Source: Carnegiea gigantea (Eukaryota > Streptophyta > Magnoliopsida > Caryophyllales > Cactaceae). From it: a stretch of DNA of 64,000 nt. The notes below the pieces were generated by a model. It did no database searches. It was given only the letters and a program-made list of their open reading frames with translations, and was not told the DNA's origin. Location of the stretch: positions 27,222 through 91,221 of the forward strand of contig JAKOGI010002710.1 of assembly GCA_029747015.1 (NCBI GenBank), read 5' to 3'. Both the position numbers and the translations under genes were made by a program. This document shows positions 1 to 12,169 of the stretch, piece after piece (the first letter of the stretch is position 1; each line of letters opens with the position of its first letter).

Positions 1-714
1 CATTCTGCAACCAAGTGAGACAGCTTGATTTGCAGTTCAAAACCAACCTTTGTCCTTTGATATATATGCCAATCTCTTTTCAATCATTTCCAATCATTTC
101 CAAGAGAAATCAATAGGCCAGGTACCATCTCTAATTAAGAGATATATGCACGGAACAAGACTGATATTTGTGTGAAGGTTCAAAGAGTTACTTTCATAGA
201 ATTTCAAGAAATTATGTCATAGGTCATAATAGTAGCAGAAAGAATTGATCCAGGTCTGCCAAACGTAAGCACAAACCCAGCCCAATATAGGCCACCAAAT
301 AAATGAGGCAAACTAGATTGGTCAGTTTTTAGCTTGATTTGGATCATGAACCTTACCAGGCCAGCTTTGCAAGGTAGTTTGGCCCACGAAACAGCCGAGC
401 TTCAACCAATCCAATTGAGGCTTACCGAGTTTATCATATTCAGTTCCTTCTAAAACAATTTTCAGAAAAGAAAAGAACAAAGAAGCACTTGAACTAGTCA
501 AGCTCCAACCCGCTCAATCAGCGGAGGCCAGATTCAGGCTGAAGCAGCCAAGCTGATTAATTAAACCAAGCTGTGGCTTTGGCTAATCGTAGACATGCCA
601 GGACTGAACTAGGCCATCAGCTACCATAAATTGATGGCTTTGAAAAAGGAAGGCTCAAAATTGCAACTGCAACAATACCAGTTTACAGTGCCAACACTTT
701 TTATAAATAATTAC

Positions 715-1116
715 CAGAATATGGACCACAGGAGCACCACCAAAATAAGAAGAGAAAAGCTCAGCATCTAATCTTGCATTCATCAAAATCAACTTCAATT
801 CTAGTCGTAGAGGAAGTAGCTCCTTAGCCACAATAAGAAGAAAGTCTGACATTCACACACACAAAAAAACAAAAACCCAAAAAAAAAAGGAAAGGGATAA
901 TCAGATATTGCATTGTTAAATACAAGACTAAAGTACGAAACATAAGGTAGGTAAAGTTTTACCTTCATTCATCCCACGTTCATGAATTTGATCCACAATA
1001 ACATGAGCTATGCCTTTCAAAGTCCTGTTGACCAGTAATCTTTGCAACAAGATCCCTGTGCTGCAAAATAAAAGACGTGCATCCCTCCCTTTCATTCCCT
1101 CCAGGCTAACGGTATA
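715..1116 (-). pseudogene. DExH-box RNA helicase fragment (two exons)
   Basis: Two minus-strand exons join in frame. Exon 1116-963 starts after a TTGTAG acceptor and ends at a GTAAAA donor. Exon 845-715 starts after a GTCAG acceptor and ends at a GTAATT donor. The split codon (G/AC, Asp) is restored across intron 962-846. Exon 1 reads [20 protein letters not shown] and then [14 protein letters not shown]; exon 2 reads [11 protein letters not shown] and [14 protein letters not shown]. This matches plant DExH RNA helicases of the DHX36-like group around motifs Ia to III. Key residues are lost: motif II reads DQIH instead of DEIH, and motif III reads NAR instead of SAT, so ATPase activity is not expected. 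A possible further exon ends near position 1527 (reading DGNSVS before a GTAAGT donor), but this is weak. The lower boundary is unclear, and the gene may continue off the left edge. Kept introns argue against a processed copy; it is a decayed gene or a captured fragment. Confidence 0.72.
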
Positions 1117-2280
1117 CTACAAGAAATCAAAATCAGGAAACAGATACTCAAGGGCCAAGGTGAAAGCTGACGAAAAGGGTAATGAAGTCTACTCTTTTTC
1201 TTTGAAAATTATATAACTAACGAAAACAACTCAGTCATTGCATCACAACAACCAATAGCATGATATATGCAAAAATGTTTATCCCAAGCCACAACAATTC
1301 TTGTTTGGTAGTAAAGCATTGGTGCTAATTTCTATAACTATACCAAAACTTGTTCAGTTTTCAGTCATATATAAATCAAAGTCTTATTCAATCGAAACCA
1401 ATCAGTAATTTTGACTAACATATATACCAATTAAGGAAATCAATTAATAGAAACCCTAAATCAAAGTCATAGAGAAGATGAAGCTACAATAGTCGGATAG
1501 AGAGGGAAATTGAGAGTGTGGCAACTTACGCTCACTGAGTTCCCATCTTGCACTGGAGCAAAAATCATAGTCCAGTAACTAAGATCAAAATTTTCTTATA
1601 ATGCACAAATAAATTTCAGGGATACAATGAAGCAACAACCTTCTTGAACTCACATAGTATAATTTAAAGAAATGATTTAGAAAGGGGAACAAGAAACACG
1701 AATGAATCAAGCCCTAAAGGCATCAAAATTTGAATTTTGTTTTTAAGGAAACAGCAAGAAAATCAACCCTTAATTGAACAACACCCTTGCAGTTGATTAG
1801 GTTTGATCTAACATCACCCTTGCGTCTGCCCCATCGGATAGCCGTCACTGGCTCGCAGCCACAAAGAGAGGGTTAATATCTCGCGACCTCCCCTGCCGCC
1901 CGACCCAACCCTTTTCCTTCACTATGGAACCCACCGAAATTCGATACACTTACTTGCAATTCCTGCCACTGTCAATTCTGGTGGGCAGTGGCCGACATGG
2001 TGAAATCGGTGGCTATGGTAGAGTCTCTCCATTGCCCCTCTCTCTTTTGGTGTCTATGGGTTTGGGCTAGGGGTACGCAGACTCTTCACTCCAGATGCCC
2101 CCTAAAATAAGGATTTTTTTCCTTCTATTTAGAATTTTTTCTCTAATTTTGTTTTTTGCCTTTTTTCCCAATCATTTTCTTTGCTTTATTGAAATTTAAT
2201 TCAAATATTTTCCTCAACAGTGGAGATATAATTTTGCACCACCAAAATACATGAGCAATATAATTTATAAAAATGCTGAT
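1117..2280. other. intergenic or former 5' gene region, no firm feature
   Basis: This stretch lies upstream of the minus-strand helicase fragment. It is AT-rich except for a GC-richer block at about 1800-2090. That block could be the old promoter and first exon of the helicase locus, but I found no convincing coding frame in it. A possible degenerate exon at about 1527-1554 (minus) is mentioned under the helicase entry. Confidence 0.4.
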
Positions 2281-2284
2281 ATTG

Positions 2285-2540
2285 TACTAGTAGAAACAAT
2301 ATATAAAACCTATTGATATTTCAATAAAAATATCAACAGATAAAGTGTCAGAATAATAATACCAACAAATTACAAGAATGTTGGCATTTGAATAATAATA
2401 CAAACAGATAAATTGCTTTCTGTTGGAAATACCCACATCCTTTCCCGCCAAATAAATCCTACACCTTTATAACAACAGATATTTTTATTTGACAGTAATA
2501 TTTACTTTTACCAACAGAATGATCTTTTTGTCACTATGAA
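2285..2540. repeat. possible non-autonomous DNA transposon remnant
   Basis: The block begins TACTAGTAGAAACA, close to the CACTA-type end CACTAGTAGAAA. It contains several copies of AACAGAT/CCAACAGA and ends near TTTTTGTCACTATG. Repeated short motifs just inside a CACTA-like end are typical of subterminal repeats. No matching inverted end or target duplication could be set, so this is tentative. Confidence 0.25.
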
Positions 2541-2564
2541 TCTATTGTTAAAGGTAATGTACTT

Positions 2565-2925
2565 TGATCACCATTATTATGTTATCTGATCATTACTTTG
2601 TTTACGGCTAATCACCCTATTGAAAGGAACCCATTTATGCGAAGTTGTAGCAGTATCTGATGACTCCATGAATTAATCGCTGACATTATTATATTTGATC
2701 ACCAAACATGCATGTAGTGATCACCGAGTGAACTTCTGAGAATGATCAATGAGTAATGTGTGTGTAGTCACTAATATTGTTTCTACTGATCACTTATCTT
2801 ATATTTGTTGATCATTAGATATTATTCTTAGTGATCACCATATTGGAGCGGATTACATCTCACCAAAATGCGGAAAAAAAGTGAACACTGAGTCATTTGA
2901 TCACTAATATGGACGTAAGTGATCA
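2565..2925. repeat. cluster of ten TGATCA palindromes
   Basis: TGATCA occurs ten times, starting at 2565, 2587, 2696, 2718, 2743, 2787, 2809, 2832, 2898 and 2920. Most copies are followed by C, giving TGATCAC, or preceded by AG. Chance would give far fewer than one copy in 361 bp. The spacing is irregular, so it is not a simple tandem repeat. It resembles the dispersed short motifs in subterminal regions of plant DNA transposons, but no element ends were found. Confidence 0.6.
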
Positions 2926-4540
2926 CAAAACACATGATCGACGAAGTGACATCCAACTGATTAGTACTAAGACTTGTGCACATAAAATAAGCTATTTCTC
3001 CTCCACCAATACACACACATATATCCACACATGACTTTCAACCTTAATCTTGCATATCATTTGAGAATGAAAAACAAGTATACGTACAATAGTTGAGGAT
3101 GGACTTTAGATGTTCGTAGTGCTTCAAAAATTAGATAAGAGAGGGAATAGACATGCAGTAGAATAAAGGCCAAGCAATCTTTTATGACGTATCGACATTC
3201 ATATTTGCCCATTGCAAGGCTAGGCTATCTCAAAAAGAGGGCCTACACTTTAATGTTGGTAACGTTAGGTTGCTGTGGATGTACATTTTGTGCATTCAAT
3301 ATTTGATCATCATGCCTATATGTAACAAAGGGTCCTAGTTACACATATAATTCAATGTTTTGGCTATGATAATATTATTGGTGCATAGTTTGTAGATATG
3401 GTTTGTTGTAGATTAATCACACATCTTTTTTTGTCGTAAACCAATTTTGTGGCAATGATCAAATTAATTACTATTTATAATAGTTCACCTGCAGCAATTT
3501 TCGTGAGTTTCTATGGTTACCTTCCAAAAACATAGGCAAAATTAACGTGCAAATATTTAGATAAATTGTAGAAAAGCGAGACCGCTTTTTCATAGCAATA
3601 ACTATATAAGTAAGATACGGATTTTCATGAACATAAAATGATAAGAAAAATATACTATAAATGTTATTGATAAAATCACACACACATGCAGTTTTCTTCT
3701 AGAAAACCTATGAAATTTTATCCCCAAATGAAAAGTAACATATCCAATATGAGGTAGGTATGTTTATGTTTTGTTTAAACTTGATGTTGTATCATATATC
3801 TTATGATTTCAGGTTAATGAACAAATATTTCGATTCTCCATTTGAAGTTATTTTTCGCAAAACATTCCAACAACATCTTGTATAGTATATAGTAGGTTTC
3901 ATTAACTTTTAGTACAAGAAAAAAAAAGGAGAATAAAATAGAAGAGAGATGAGGTTGATGCTAACTTAAAATGAATGCAATAAACAATTCAACATTTATA
4001 CTTTGATTAACAAAAGGAAATTGGCCTCTTGGCCCGCTGTACTGTTCAAGCCACTGCCAAACTATTCATTGTTAACTTGCAAGTCATAATTTGGAAGTCA
4101 TAAATTGGCCTCCTGGCCCTCATCATTCATTTGTCTAATTAATAAGCAGTACTGATACTAATCTGCCCACATTTGAGGCCTAACTTACTCAACAAATAGC
4201 GAGCAATTCACGAAAATTTTTATCTGGCCCCCTCTGCTATGATGGTTCAACCTTCTTCTCCTCATCAGTCATCATCTTTTTATTTTAATTTTTTGCTAAA
4301 ATGCTAATTTGCATTACCAAACCATCCAAGCACGCACTTTCGCATTTTTTTTAAAAAAAATATTTGGTTATGGGTTTGTGAAACTTGACAGTAAAATTTT
4401 CTTTCCGAACAAAGGTAAAAATTCAATGTTTTATTTATTACGATTCGATGATTATCCCCCAAAAATGCAAAGATATCATAAAAGTGTAGATATTGTTCTG
4501 TTTATTTTATAAGAGTTACATATGTTCTCCTATATTGAAT
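2926..4540. other. intergenic, no gene seen
   Basis: AT-rich DNA with only short chance ORFs in unrelated frames. No RNA gene, terminal repeat or recognisable protein similarity was seen. Confidence 0.5.
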
Positions 4541-4900
4541 GGGGGTGTTTGGCAAACACCTTTTTGAAGAGCTTTTCGGCTAAAAAGAGTTTCTTTGACC
4601 GAAATTAGCAGTTTGACCAAGTGAAAAAGCTAATTTGGGTGTTTGATGAAAGAGCTTTTTGGATCCAAAAAGCTAATCTAAAGAGCTAATTCTATGAGCT
4701 TTTTGGAAGAGCTTTTTGAAGAATTAGTTTTCTGTCTCACAACTTTATTAAAAACAGCTAATTTTACCAAACAGTTTTTCAATAAACAGCTAATTCAAAC
4801 AACTAATACAAAGAGCTAATTCAAACAGCTAGTATAAACTGTTAACTCTAACAGGTAATACAAACAGTTAATAACTAATAGTTGTTTGCCAAACAGGGCC
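4541..4900. mobile_element. hAT-like MITE, about 360 bp
   Basis: The left end reads GGGGGTGTTTGGCAAACA and the right end, reverse complemented, reads GGCCCTGTTTGGCAAACA, so the termini are inverted repeats of about 18 bp with mismatches only in the outer bases. Ends of the GTTTGGCAAACA type are common in hAT-like plant MITEs. The interior has no coding capacity and consists of diverged AGAGCTTTTT, AGCTAATT and AACAGCTAAT units. An 8-bp target duplication is not evident (left flank TATTGAAT, right flank AATAATTT). It sits in non-genic DNA. Confidence 0.7.
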
Positions 4901-5091
4901 AATAATTTGCCTCAATCAATTCTTTATTGTAAAGATCATGCAAAATTTGCTTCATTTCTTTTTTTAATCGAAAAATTTGTCTTTATTTCAAGTCTTCAAG
5001 ATTTGAACCCCCGAGTCCTCAGGAAGCAAAATTAAAAACAATCAGTACTTCCCCTTTACAGTAAATTACTTCTATATTATTTTCTTTTTTT

Positions 5092-5110
5092 GGGGGGGGG
5101 GGGGGGGGGG
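5092..5110 (+). repeat. run of 19 consecutive G
   Basis: An uninterrupted G19 tract follows a T-rich stretch. Such a run can form quadruplex DNA and is also prone to assembly and length error. Confidence 0.9.
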
Positions 5111-7642
5111 AGGACTGCTTCAACTTAAGAGTACCGTTTAAACAACCCCTCCCCTTTTTCTATTTCTCAAACCTGGGCTACTTATGAACAATAATTACAG
5201 TCCAACAGCATGATAAGGTCTATTAGTTATTTTAAAAAATCACTCACAAAAGATAGGTTATATTATGCAGTGCTAATGTGTTGGTTATGTAAATATTCTT
5301 CAAGCTTCAAGTATTTCTTATTTTAAGGTACTTTCAAATGTCTTGTCACATTTTAAATTAATGTATTTTATAATTTAGAATCACCAATTTTTCAACAATT
5401 ACACTTAATTATGAGTTATTAATTTTAATATTACATGCGGTCCCTTAAGATATGCCACAACAAAAAGGCAGAAATACAACAAAAAATGTGAGTTAAATAT
5501 TACTTAAGAATAAAAAAATATGTTACTAGTAAAGAAAAAACTAAAGAACTTGCTTTACTTTTACATCAACAAAATAATATAATGCATCAATTTATTGTTT
5601 GCCTCTTTTATTAAAAAAAATCTATTCTCTTAAAAAATGTATTAAAAAATTATTCAACTCACACCCTTACATCATAAGTGAAGATGGCACTTGTTCGTAC
5701 TTAATTCAAATTTTGTTTTAAGACATTATGTGGTTTGAAGTTGAGTGATTTTTTTTAAGTTTAAAATGATTTTGTGAATAACTATATTGATGGTGGGGCA
5801 AAGGAGCAAAGGAAAACCACGGTATTTTTAGTAATTTAACGTTGTCTTTCTTAAACTTAGACTTTATTTTTAAAAATGCATTATATGGTAATGTGAAATA
5901 GAACGTGTGAAAAGCAGTTCTAATATGAAATGTTCAATAACACATCAGATTTGTTATCTGCGCTGTCTATTATTCACCAACTTCCGTTCTTGGATTAAGT
6001 AACATGCAAAGGTAACACATATTATCCTAAGTTAGGTTTTGATTTTTTTATTTGTTAGTAACTAGTTGTCATCAACGATGTGTATGTAATGATTTTTTAC
6101 ATGCTTATACATTTAGGTAAAAAAAAAAATGAGATAATAATTTTGTATTAATTTGTACTTACCTACAAAGAGGTATTTTCAATTGTAGACTTCTTTTATA
6201 TTTCATCTGCCTGAATTTTCCTGCACAATTTGGAGTAATTTATCAATTGTTATTATTTTAATCTTCGATTATGTTTAATTCTAAGAATCATAATATGTCA
6301 TAGTCTTTGCATAATTAGAACAAACATCTTGTAGGACTTTACTAACAATAAAAGTTGTATAGTGCCATTTTTTTTGGGTTATTTGTAGTAGTAAGTTATT
6401 TTGAGTGCATACATACCATTGGTAAGTTATTGAACACTTCTTTGCAGACAGTGTTTCTTGTGTATCCTTTACAGTGTTCATTGTCATGTTTAATGATAAA
6501 TTGCAAACCCTCTAGTAAAGTCACTTGTGATGCTACAATTCAGTTATACATGACTTAATACCGATTTTGGAAGGTAAACTCCTACACATTTCTGTGATTA
6601 TCCTTGACTTTTATTTATAATTATTGCATAACAAACATGAATAGGAAATTGTCTTTTTTTTAAAATACGAATAATCACTTTATCTCAGATAAGTGCAAAG
6701 CAATTCTAGAGATGGTGACCTTTATTCTGACATGGATCCAGAAAAGAATAAGAGTCTTTCTTTTTAGCTAACCAGTGCTTGTTAGGACATGTAAAGCGGG
6801 ACATACTATATGAATGGGTTGAAGACCAAATGAAGAAATGTGATTTACAGATGGGGAAGACAAAATCTATTTGTTATTTTCTTTTATTTTTTAGCCATTA
6901 ACATGATCTCTTAGGAGAATGAGACTTGAAACCCCTCTATGAAGGGAGGGTCCTCGAGGGGAGTGGGAGGAACTTGACACGCCAGGTATTAAAGTTCCTT
7001 CCCCTTAAAAATCCACACCAACAATAAGGAGTGGATCATATGTGAGAATTCAAGTTGCATTCCACTTCTCCTCACCAGACACCGCCTCAAATGGTTTGAA
7101 CTTCTTTCCATTCCATCTTATTTCTTCCAATCCAACTCCTTCCTCCATCTCACTCTAAAAATCACATTCAAAACAATAGACCTAAACATAATTTTTTTTG
7201 GTCACTTTAAATGAGTAACTAGTATGTTTTTCTTGTGTCAACCACAGAATAGTTTTTGAAATTTGGTCTATAGTTAACCCATATACAATGTAATAAATAA
7301 TCTAATATTCTATGGAATGTATGGAAAAACATTTAAAGTATTTGTTAAATTAATGTTTTTCGAACTTAAAGTATAGTATTAGATGGTACAAATTACAATA
7401 AATTACTAGGTTTTAAGCGTGTGCATTGCATGAGTTATTTTAGAATTTCAGTTCAAATACAATTTATTTTCATATTTTATAATTAATTTAATAATTAGTG
7501 TTTATTAATATCTAGTAATCCAAAATATCTTCTCATCTACCACACATTAAAATAATTAATTTCCACATCTCGTTATAAATATTTCTTTGCATATACTTTC
7601 TATTGTGCGCTTAATTTTATAATTAATTTGAAGGTTAGCATT
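5111..7642. other. intergenic, no gene seen
   Basis: AT-rich sequence with short chance ORFs only. A slightly GC-richer block at about 6920-7160 looks like a decayed repeat, but I could not find its ends. Confidence 0.5.
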
Positions 7643-8020
7643 CACTACAAAAAAAAGACCAAATAAAGATGGAATCAGTGATGGAATAAGGTTTATCAGC
7701 GACGGAATTTTCATATTAGCGACGGAATTGACAACAGAAGACGGATGTCGGATTTTCGCTCATCACTGAATACCTGACGACGGAATTTTGAAATTCCATT
7801 GCAATGAACGACGGAATCAACGAATATTACGACATACTTTTTTTTGGCAGGGAAAAATTGGCGGGTTAGGGAGCGACGGAATGAAAAATCCGTCGCCACC
7901 ACCGACGGAAATAGCGATGGAAATTCCGTCGTTGATGGCGATGGATTGTCCACTCCGTCGCCACCTTCTGCCCCCCAAAAAATAAATGCTTCCGTTCTGT
8001 CACCATTCCGTCGCTAAGTT
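7643..8020. repeat. CACTA left terminus and subterminal repeats
   Basis: After the CACTAC terminus, GCGACGGAAT, ACGACGGAAT and their complements (ATTCCGTCG) recur about a dozen times. In En/Spm elements such motifs bind the second element-encoded protein and recruit transposase; that role here is inferred from the family. Confidence 0.8.
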
Positions 8021-8466
8021 TCCAATTTTTTAAAATAACAATGCTTATTTTTTATCATATCCCTTAATACATACATTTCAATCCCTGTAAAAAATTTATA
8101 AGAAATTTGCATTCAATCAACATCCAATGGCTTCGAATATGACTTCATTCGAGGCGTTCTTAAAAATTTCAAGCCACATAAAGATGGAATATGAATCCAA
8201 AGAACACTTCCAACCAAGGGTTTTGAATTCACAAAGCATAAGTTCCAAATAAAATCTCTACATATCACAAACTACAAATCCAATCAAACTAGAAGTTGCT
8301 AGTAATTAAAAGGGAGAAGCAGACGCCAAATGGGATGGGAATAAAATAAGCACCAAGGGGAGGGGAATGAAATAAGCACCAATGGTAGGGGAAGCAAGTA
8401 GGAAGATATGTACTCCATGAAAGACCAAGCAGGAGAGCCACCAGTTAGGGAAAAACTGCAACTAAC

Positions 8467-9000
8467 TCAATCACCAAGGTGAAGATCATCCTCTTCCTCT
8501 TCCTCATCCTCGTCTTCATTATGTTGCGAATGATGAGTAATATGGTCATCGCCATCCTCAATTCTCCTACATCTAGTGTGCATGGATAGCATATTAGAGC
8601 CAAAGTAATAGGAGGCGAAGAATGTCCTCTCAGCTTCAAGGTATGCTTCTGTGATTGAACCTTCAGGACATGCTTGTTGCTTTATCTTTTTCTTTAATCG
8701 GCCAAAGAGCCTAACAAATTCACAGTTGCATTCACTTCTAAGTGATTCCACATATAAGAATTGAGATAAGGTTTTATCGATTATAGTGTACTTTACCTTT
8801 CAAAGAGATACATCCATCGGTATTATACTGGACCACCAAGTTGAGCCTCTTCTACCAAATGCACTGGCAGGTACACCATTACATTTAAAAAGTAGCAGGG
8901 AAAATGGTCTCCAACTTACACAAAGTGATGACAATATTGCGATGCATTTCCTCAAGCATATCCTCTCGCAATGTTGTTAAGCATAAGTTCTTGAAGAACT
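8467..9000 (-). pseudogene. CACTA transposase C-terminal DUF4218-like relic
   Basis: The minus strand shows NVMVYLPVHLVEEAQLGGPV, a stop, and YRWMYLFER. After a frame change it reads GRLKKKIKQQACPEGSITEA. This is the DUF4218 region found downstream of TNP2 in plant CACTA proteins. A stretch of roughly 80 bp between the two blocks interrupts the expected continuity and looks like an insertion. The end is an acidic EDEDEEEEEDD tail. A stop and at least one frameshift make it non-functional. Confidence 0.75.
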
Positions 9001-9004
9001 AACT

Positions 9005-10430
9005 TATCTCAATAAGAGATTTCAAGACATCATCTAGGAGCGTACCAAATGCAATAGGTAAAAGAGTCTCTATGAACAACAATCATGACTTTTCATGTTG
9101 TTGACCTTTACCTCATTAGGGTCCACGATATTCCTCAAATTATAGCAATATCCATCAGGCATTTGAAACTCCTTTACCCATTCACACAACTCTCTTCGTT
9201 TATCCATAGGAAGTACGAACTTCGCTTTTGGTTTAACCGGCTTACCACTTGGGCCTAGATGTAAATGTAATTCTGATCAATCACATACTTTTACAACATC
9301 CATTCTTGATTTGCATTGTCCTTTGTTTTTCCATGGACATCCATAATAGTGTTAAAAATGTTTTCAAAGAAGTTCTTTTCAATGTGCATCACATCTAAAT
9401 TATAGCAGAGCAATTGGTGTTGCCAATAAGACAACTCCCAAATATATGCTCTTCTTTGTCCAGTTTTGCTCATTTTTTTTAAATCCTGGCATGACAAAGT
9501 CACCATTTATAGCTGCCATTGGGTAATCTTTCACCTCGGCATAAAGTTCTTCCCCAAATAGTCAGCGAGGAGGACCCACTATAACAATTCTGCCTTTCCT
9601 AAATACTGTTCTATTTCTTCTGAACGCATGATTCCTTGGTAAAAAACACTGATGATAATCGAACCATGAGAATTTACCTCCATTTCTGAATCTCAAACCC
9701 TTTTGCTGTTTCATACATACAGGACATGTCAATTGGCTATTAGTAATCCACACAAATAACATTTCATATGTGGGGAAATCAATGATGGTCCACATAAGTG
9801 CAGCCGTCATCTGAAATGTATGCCCTTTAGAAATGTCATAACTCTTAGCTCCAACTTCCCGCAACTCTTTCAACTCATCAACAAGAGGTCATAAATATAT
9901 ATCTATCTTATTCTTGGGATTTTTGGGGCTGGGGATTGCACAAGTCAAAAACATAAATGGTGTGATCATACATATTTCAGGGGGGAGGTTATAAGGTGTA
10001 CCTACCACTGGCCAAATAGAGTATGATCTTGAAGACAAAGTATAAGGATGAAATCCATTAGCACATAAGCCAAGCCTCACATTTCGAGGCTTTGCAGCAA
10101 ATTTAGGGTACTTGGTATCGAAATGTTTCCTTGCTGCCCCATCTGATGGATGACATAAAACACCGTCCTCACGCCGATGTTCATAATACCATCTCATGTA
10201 CTCTACAGTACTTCTTGATGCATACAACCTCTACAGTCGAGGTTTTAACAGCAAGTAATGCATCCTTGAGTATGGTAATAGATTCTGATTCCTTTAATAT
10301 GACCTTTGCCTCTTCCATCTTGAATGCCCACAAAACTTTCACGCATCTAGGTTTGCGTCCTCCTTATAAAATGGCATGCAACCTTTCCGGCAACAATCAA
10401 TTTAGACCACATTGTTGCCGAGATCTTTAA
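9005..10430 (-). pseudogene. TNP2-family transposase core, broken
   Basis: Reading the minus strand downwards, blocks typical of the TNP2 transposase family appear in the correct order: LYASRSTVEYMRWYYEHR, DGAARKHFDTKYPKFAA, WPVVGTPYNLPPEICM, KNKIDIYL, FQMTAALMWTIIDFPTYEML, LTCPVC, LDVMHIEKNFFENIFNTIMD, and near 9110-9175 WVKEFQMPDGYCYNLRNIVD followed by MKSHDC. Stops occur between blocks, for example just after DIYL and after HDCCS, and frame changes separate the segments. In a complete element this protein cuts the CACTA ends; here it is a relic lying between its N-terminal domain (upstream on the minus strand) and the DUF4218 relic. Confidence 0.85.
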
Positions 10431-10521
10431 CAACCTTCTTCGTGTGCCCATAGGTTTTTGGCACGCGGTTGTTAGGTGGATACATCTCTTTCATTAATTG
10501 AACAATTTCATTAAAACAAGT

Positions 10522-10995
10522 TTATGGTATGTTACAATCAGATTTGATACTCAACAGTCTCACTGCAGTAGAGAGCTCACTGTGGGTAGAACAACCATCA
10601 TATAAGAGTTGTTGAGCAGCTTGAACGATACTATAAAATGGTTCTTGGCAAGTGCTTGACCCTACTTCTCTTACATTTTGATTTGCTATTATAGCATTAT
10701 CAATCATGTACTCCATCCGATCTATGTAGGATTCATAGTAGTCATCATCAATATGACTTGAACTTCCAACTTCGGAAATTTCACTATTTAAATACCCAAA
10801 ATCATATTGCTGAGGTTCTATTTCCCCATGACTTATCCAAAACCAAGATCCTTGCATACAATCGTTATACATAAGGTGCATCTTGACCTCATCGGGTGTC
10901 AAGTACACCCTATTTCTGCATTTCGCATAAGAACATCTATACTTTCTCCCATTCAGAAACTCTGTCTGTCTACGTGCAAATTAATCGAATTGGCT
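10522..10995 (-). pseudogene. CACTA transposase-associated N-terminal domain
   Basis: The minus strand reads RQTEFLNGRKYRCSYAKCRN, followed shortly by VKMHLMYNDCMQGSWFWISH. The CxxxC pair, the HL and the W..HGE pattern fit the transposase-associated domain at the N-terminus of plant CACTA TNP2 proteins. The frame then runs through a Ser/Asp-rich linker to a stop at 10522. There is no clear upstream start. The domain is believed to bind DNA; here it belongs to the same dead gene as the TNP2 core. Confidence 0.75.
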
Positions 10996-11289
10996 TACTC
11001 CATCTAGAAATTCTTACATATAACCACTACGATCAGGTAGTAATCTATTATTTATCCACCTATGATGTGGAGGACCATTCATATTCTGCTCAAATAACAA
11101 TAACAACATAAGGTATTTGATAAGAATTAATGTCAATTAAAATTATAATAATTACATAAATTACTCAATTATATATTGTATATGTTTGCTTATAAATTTC
11201 TACATGCACTTCAAAAAAAAACTTATAAATTTCTGCAAATATACTTATATTCTGACGAATTTCACAAAACCAATAATTCATAAAAAGCT

Positions 11290-11850
11290 GACCACTTTAT
11301 TCCACCAACATATCAAATTTCAACTTAAAATTACCAAATCTAAATGTACATTACATTGGGCGAAATCTTCAGATAAATAAGAGCTACAACTTCATGCGAA
11401 CATCACATTTGAACAAAATTATAAACTAAAGCATCTCAATCTACCAACATATCAACATTTAAGTTCACATCATCAAACCTAAACCCTAAATTGCATTGAC
11501 TAATATCTCCAACCAAATTAGAGCAATAACCTCACATAAATACCATATTTCAACAATATTATCAATTAAAATATCTCCTTCCACTAACATATGAAATTTC
11601 AACTTCAAACTACCAAACCTCAATCCTAAATCGCATTTACCAAGTTGTTGTAATGAATTAGAGCAATAACCTCACACAAATACCATATTTCAACAACATT
11701 ATCAATTAAACTATTTCATTCCACCACCAAATCAAATTTTAACTTCAAACTACCAAACCTAAACCCTAAATTGCATTTACCCAAATCTTGCACCAAATTA
11801 GAGCAATAACTTTACACAAATACCACATTTCAATATAAATATGAACTGAC
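11290..11850. repeat. 140-bp tandem array inside the CACTA element
   Basis: The phrase GAGCAATAACCTCACA, or its variants, starts at 11381 (diverged), 11521, 11661 and 11801, exactly 140 bp apart. Each unit also carries CTACCAAACCTAAACCCTAAA and CAAATACCATATTTCAAC. There are four copies, the leftmost most diverged. The array lies upstream (minus sense) of the transposase relic, where a promoter would be expected. Confidence 0.85.
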
Positions 11851-12062
11851 TATGAAATTCTAACACTCTAATACAAAAATTTGTAAAAATTACAACTAAT
11901 TTAGTTGAAAAAACTTACCTCAAATTTGTTGAAAAAACCAACAAGAGGGGTGGGAGAGGGCGGCTGGCATCTACCGGCAGTGGGGGGAGGGCGGCGACCA
12001 CGGCGGACGGGGCCGGCGGCGGCTGAGTGGCGCTGGCGGTGGTCGGACGGCGCTCTAACATT

Positions 12063-12067
<5 letters not shown>

Positions 12068-12107
<40 letters not shown>

Positions 12108-12125
12108 GTGTGTGTGTGTGTGTGT
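12068..12125. repeat. (CT)n(GT)n microsatellite
   Basis: A run of CT repeats passes into GT repeats just outside a GC-rich segment (about 11940-12060) within the CACTA element. The GC-rich segment may be the promoter-proximal region of the transposase gene. Confidence 0.9.
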
Positions 12126-12169
12126 TTTCGTTCGCATTGAGTGAATGAAACCAGAGTTCTGGTTCACTT

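Noticed and set aside
7640..7642. Alternative, longer target duplication for the CACTA element
   Set aside because: The 3-bp ATT match is exact and is the size expected for CACTA elements; wider flanks do not match.
11901..12167. ORFs on both strands across the GC-rich and CT-repeat part of the CACTA element
   Set aside because: The frames consist of Arg/Glu and Ser/Leu repeats from the microsatellite; no conserved block.
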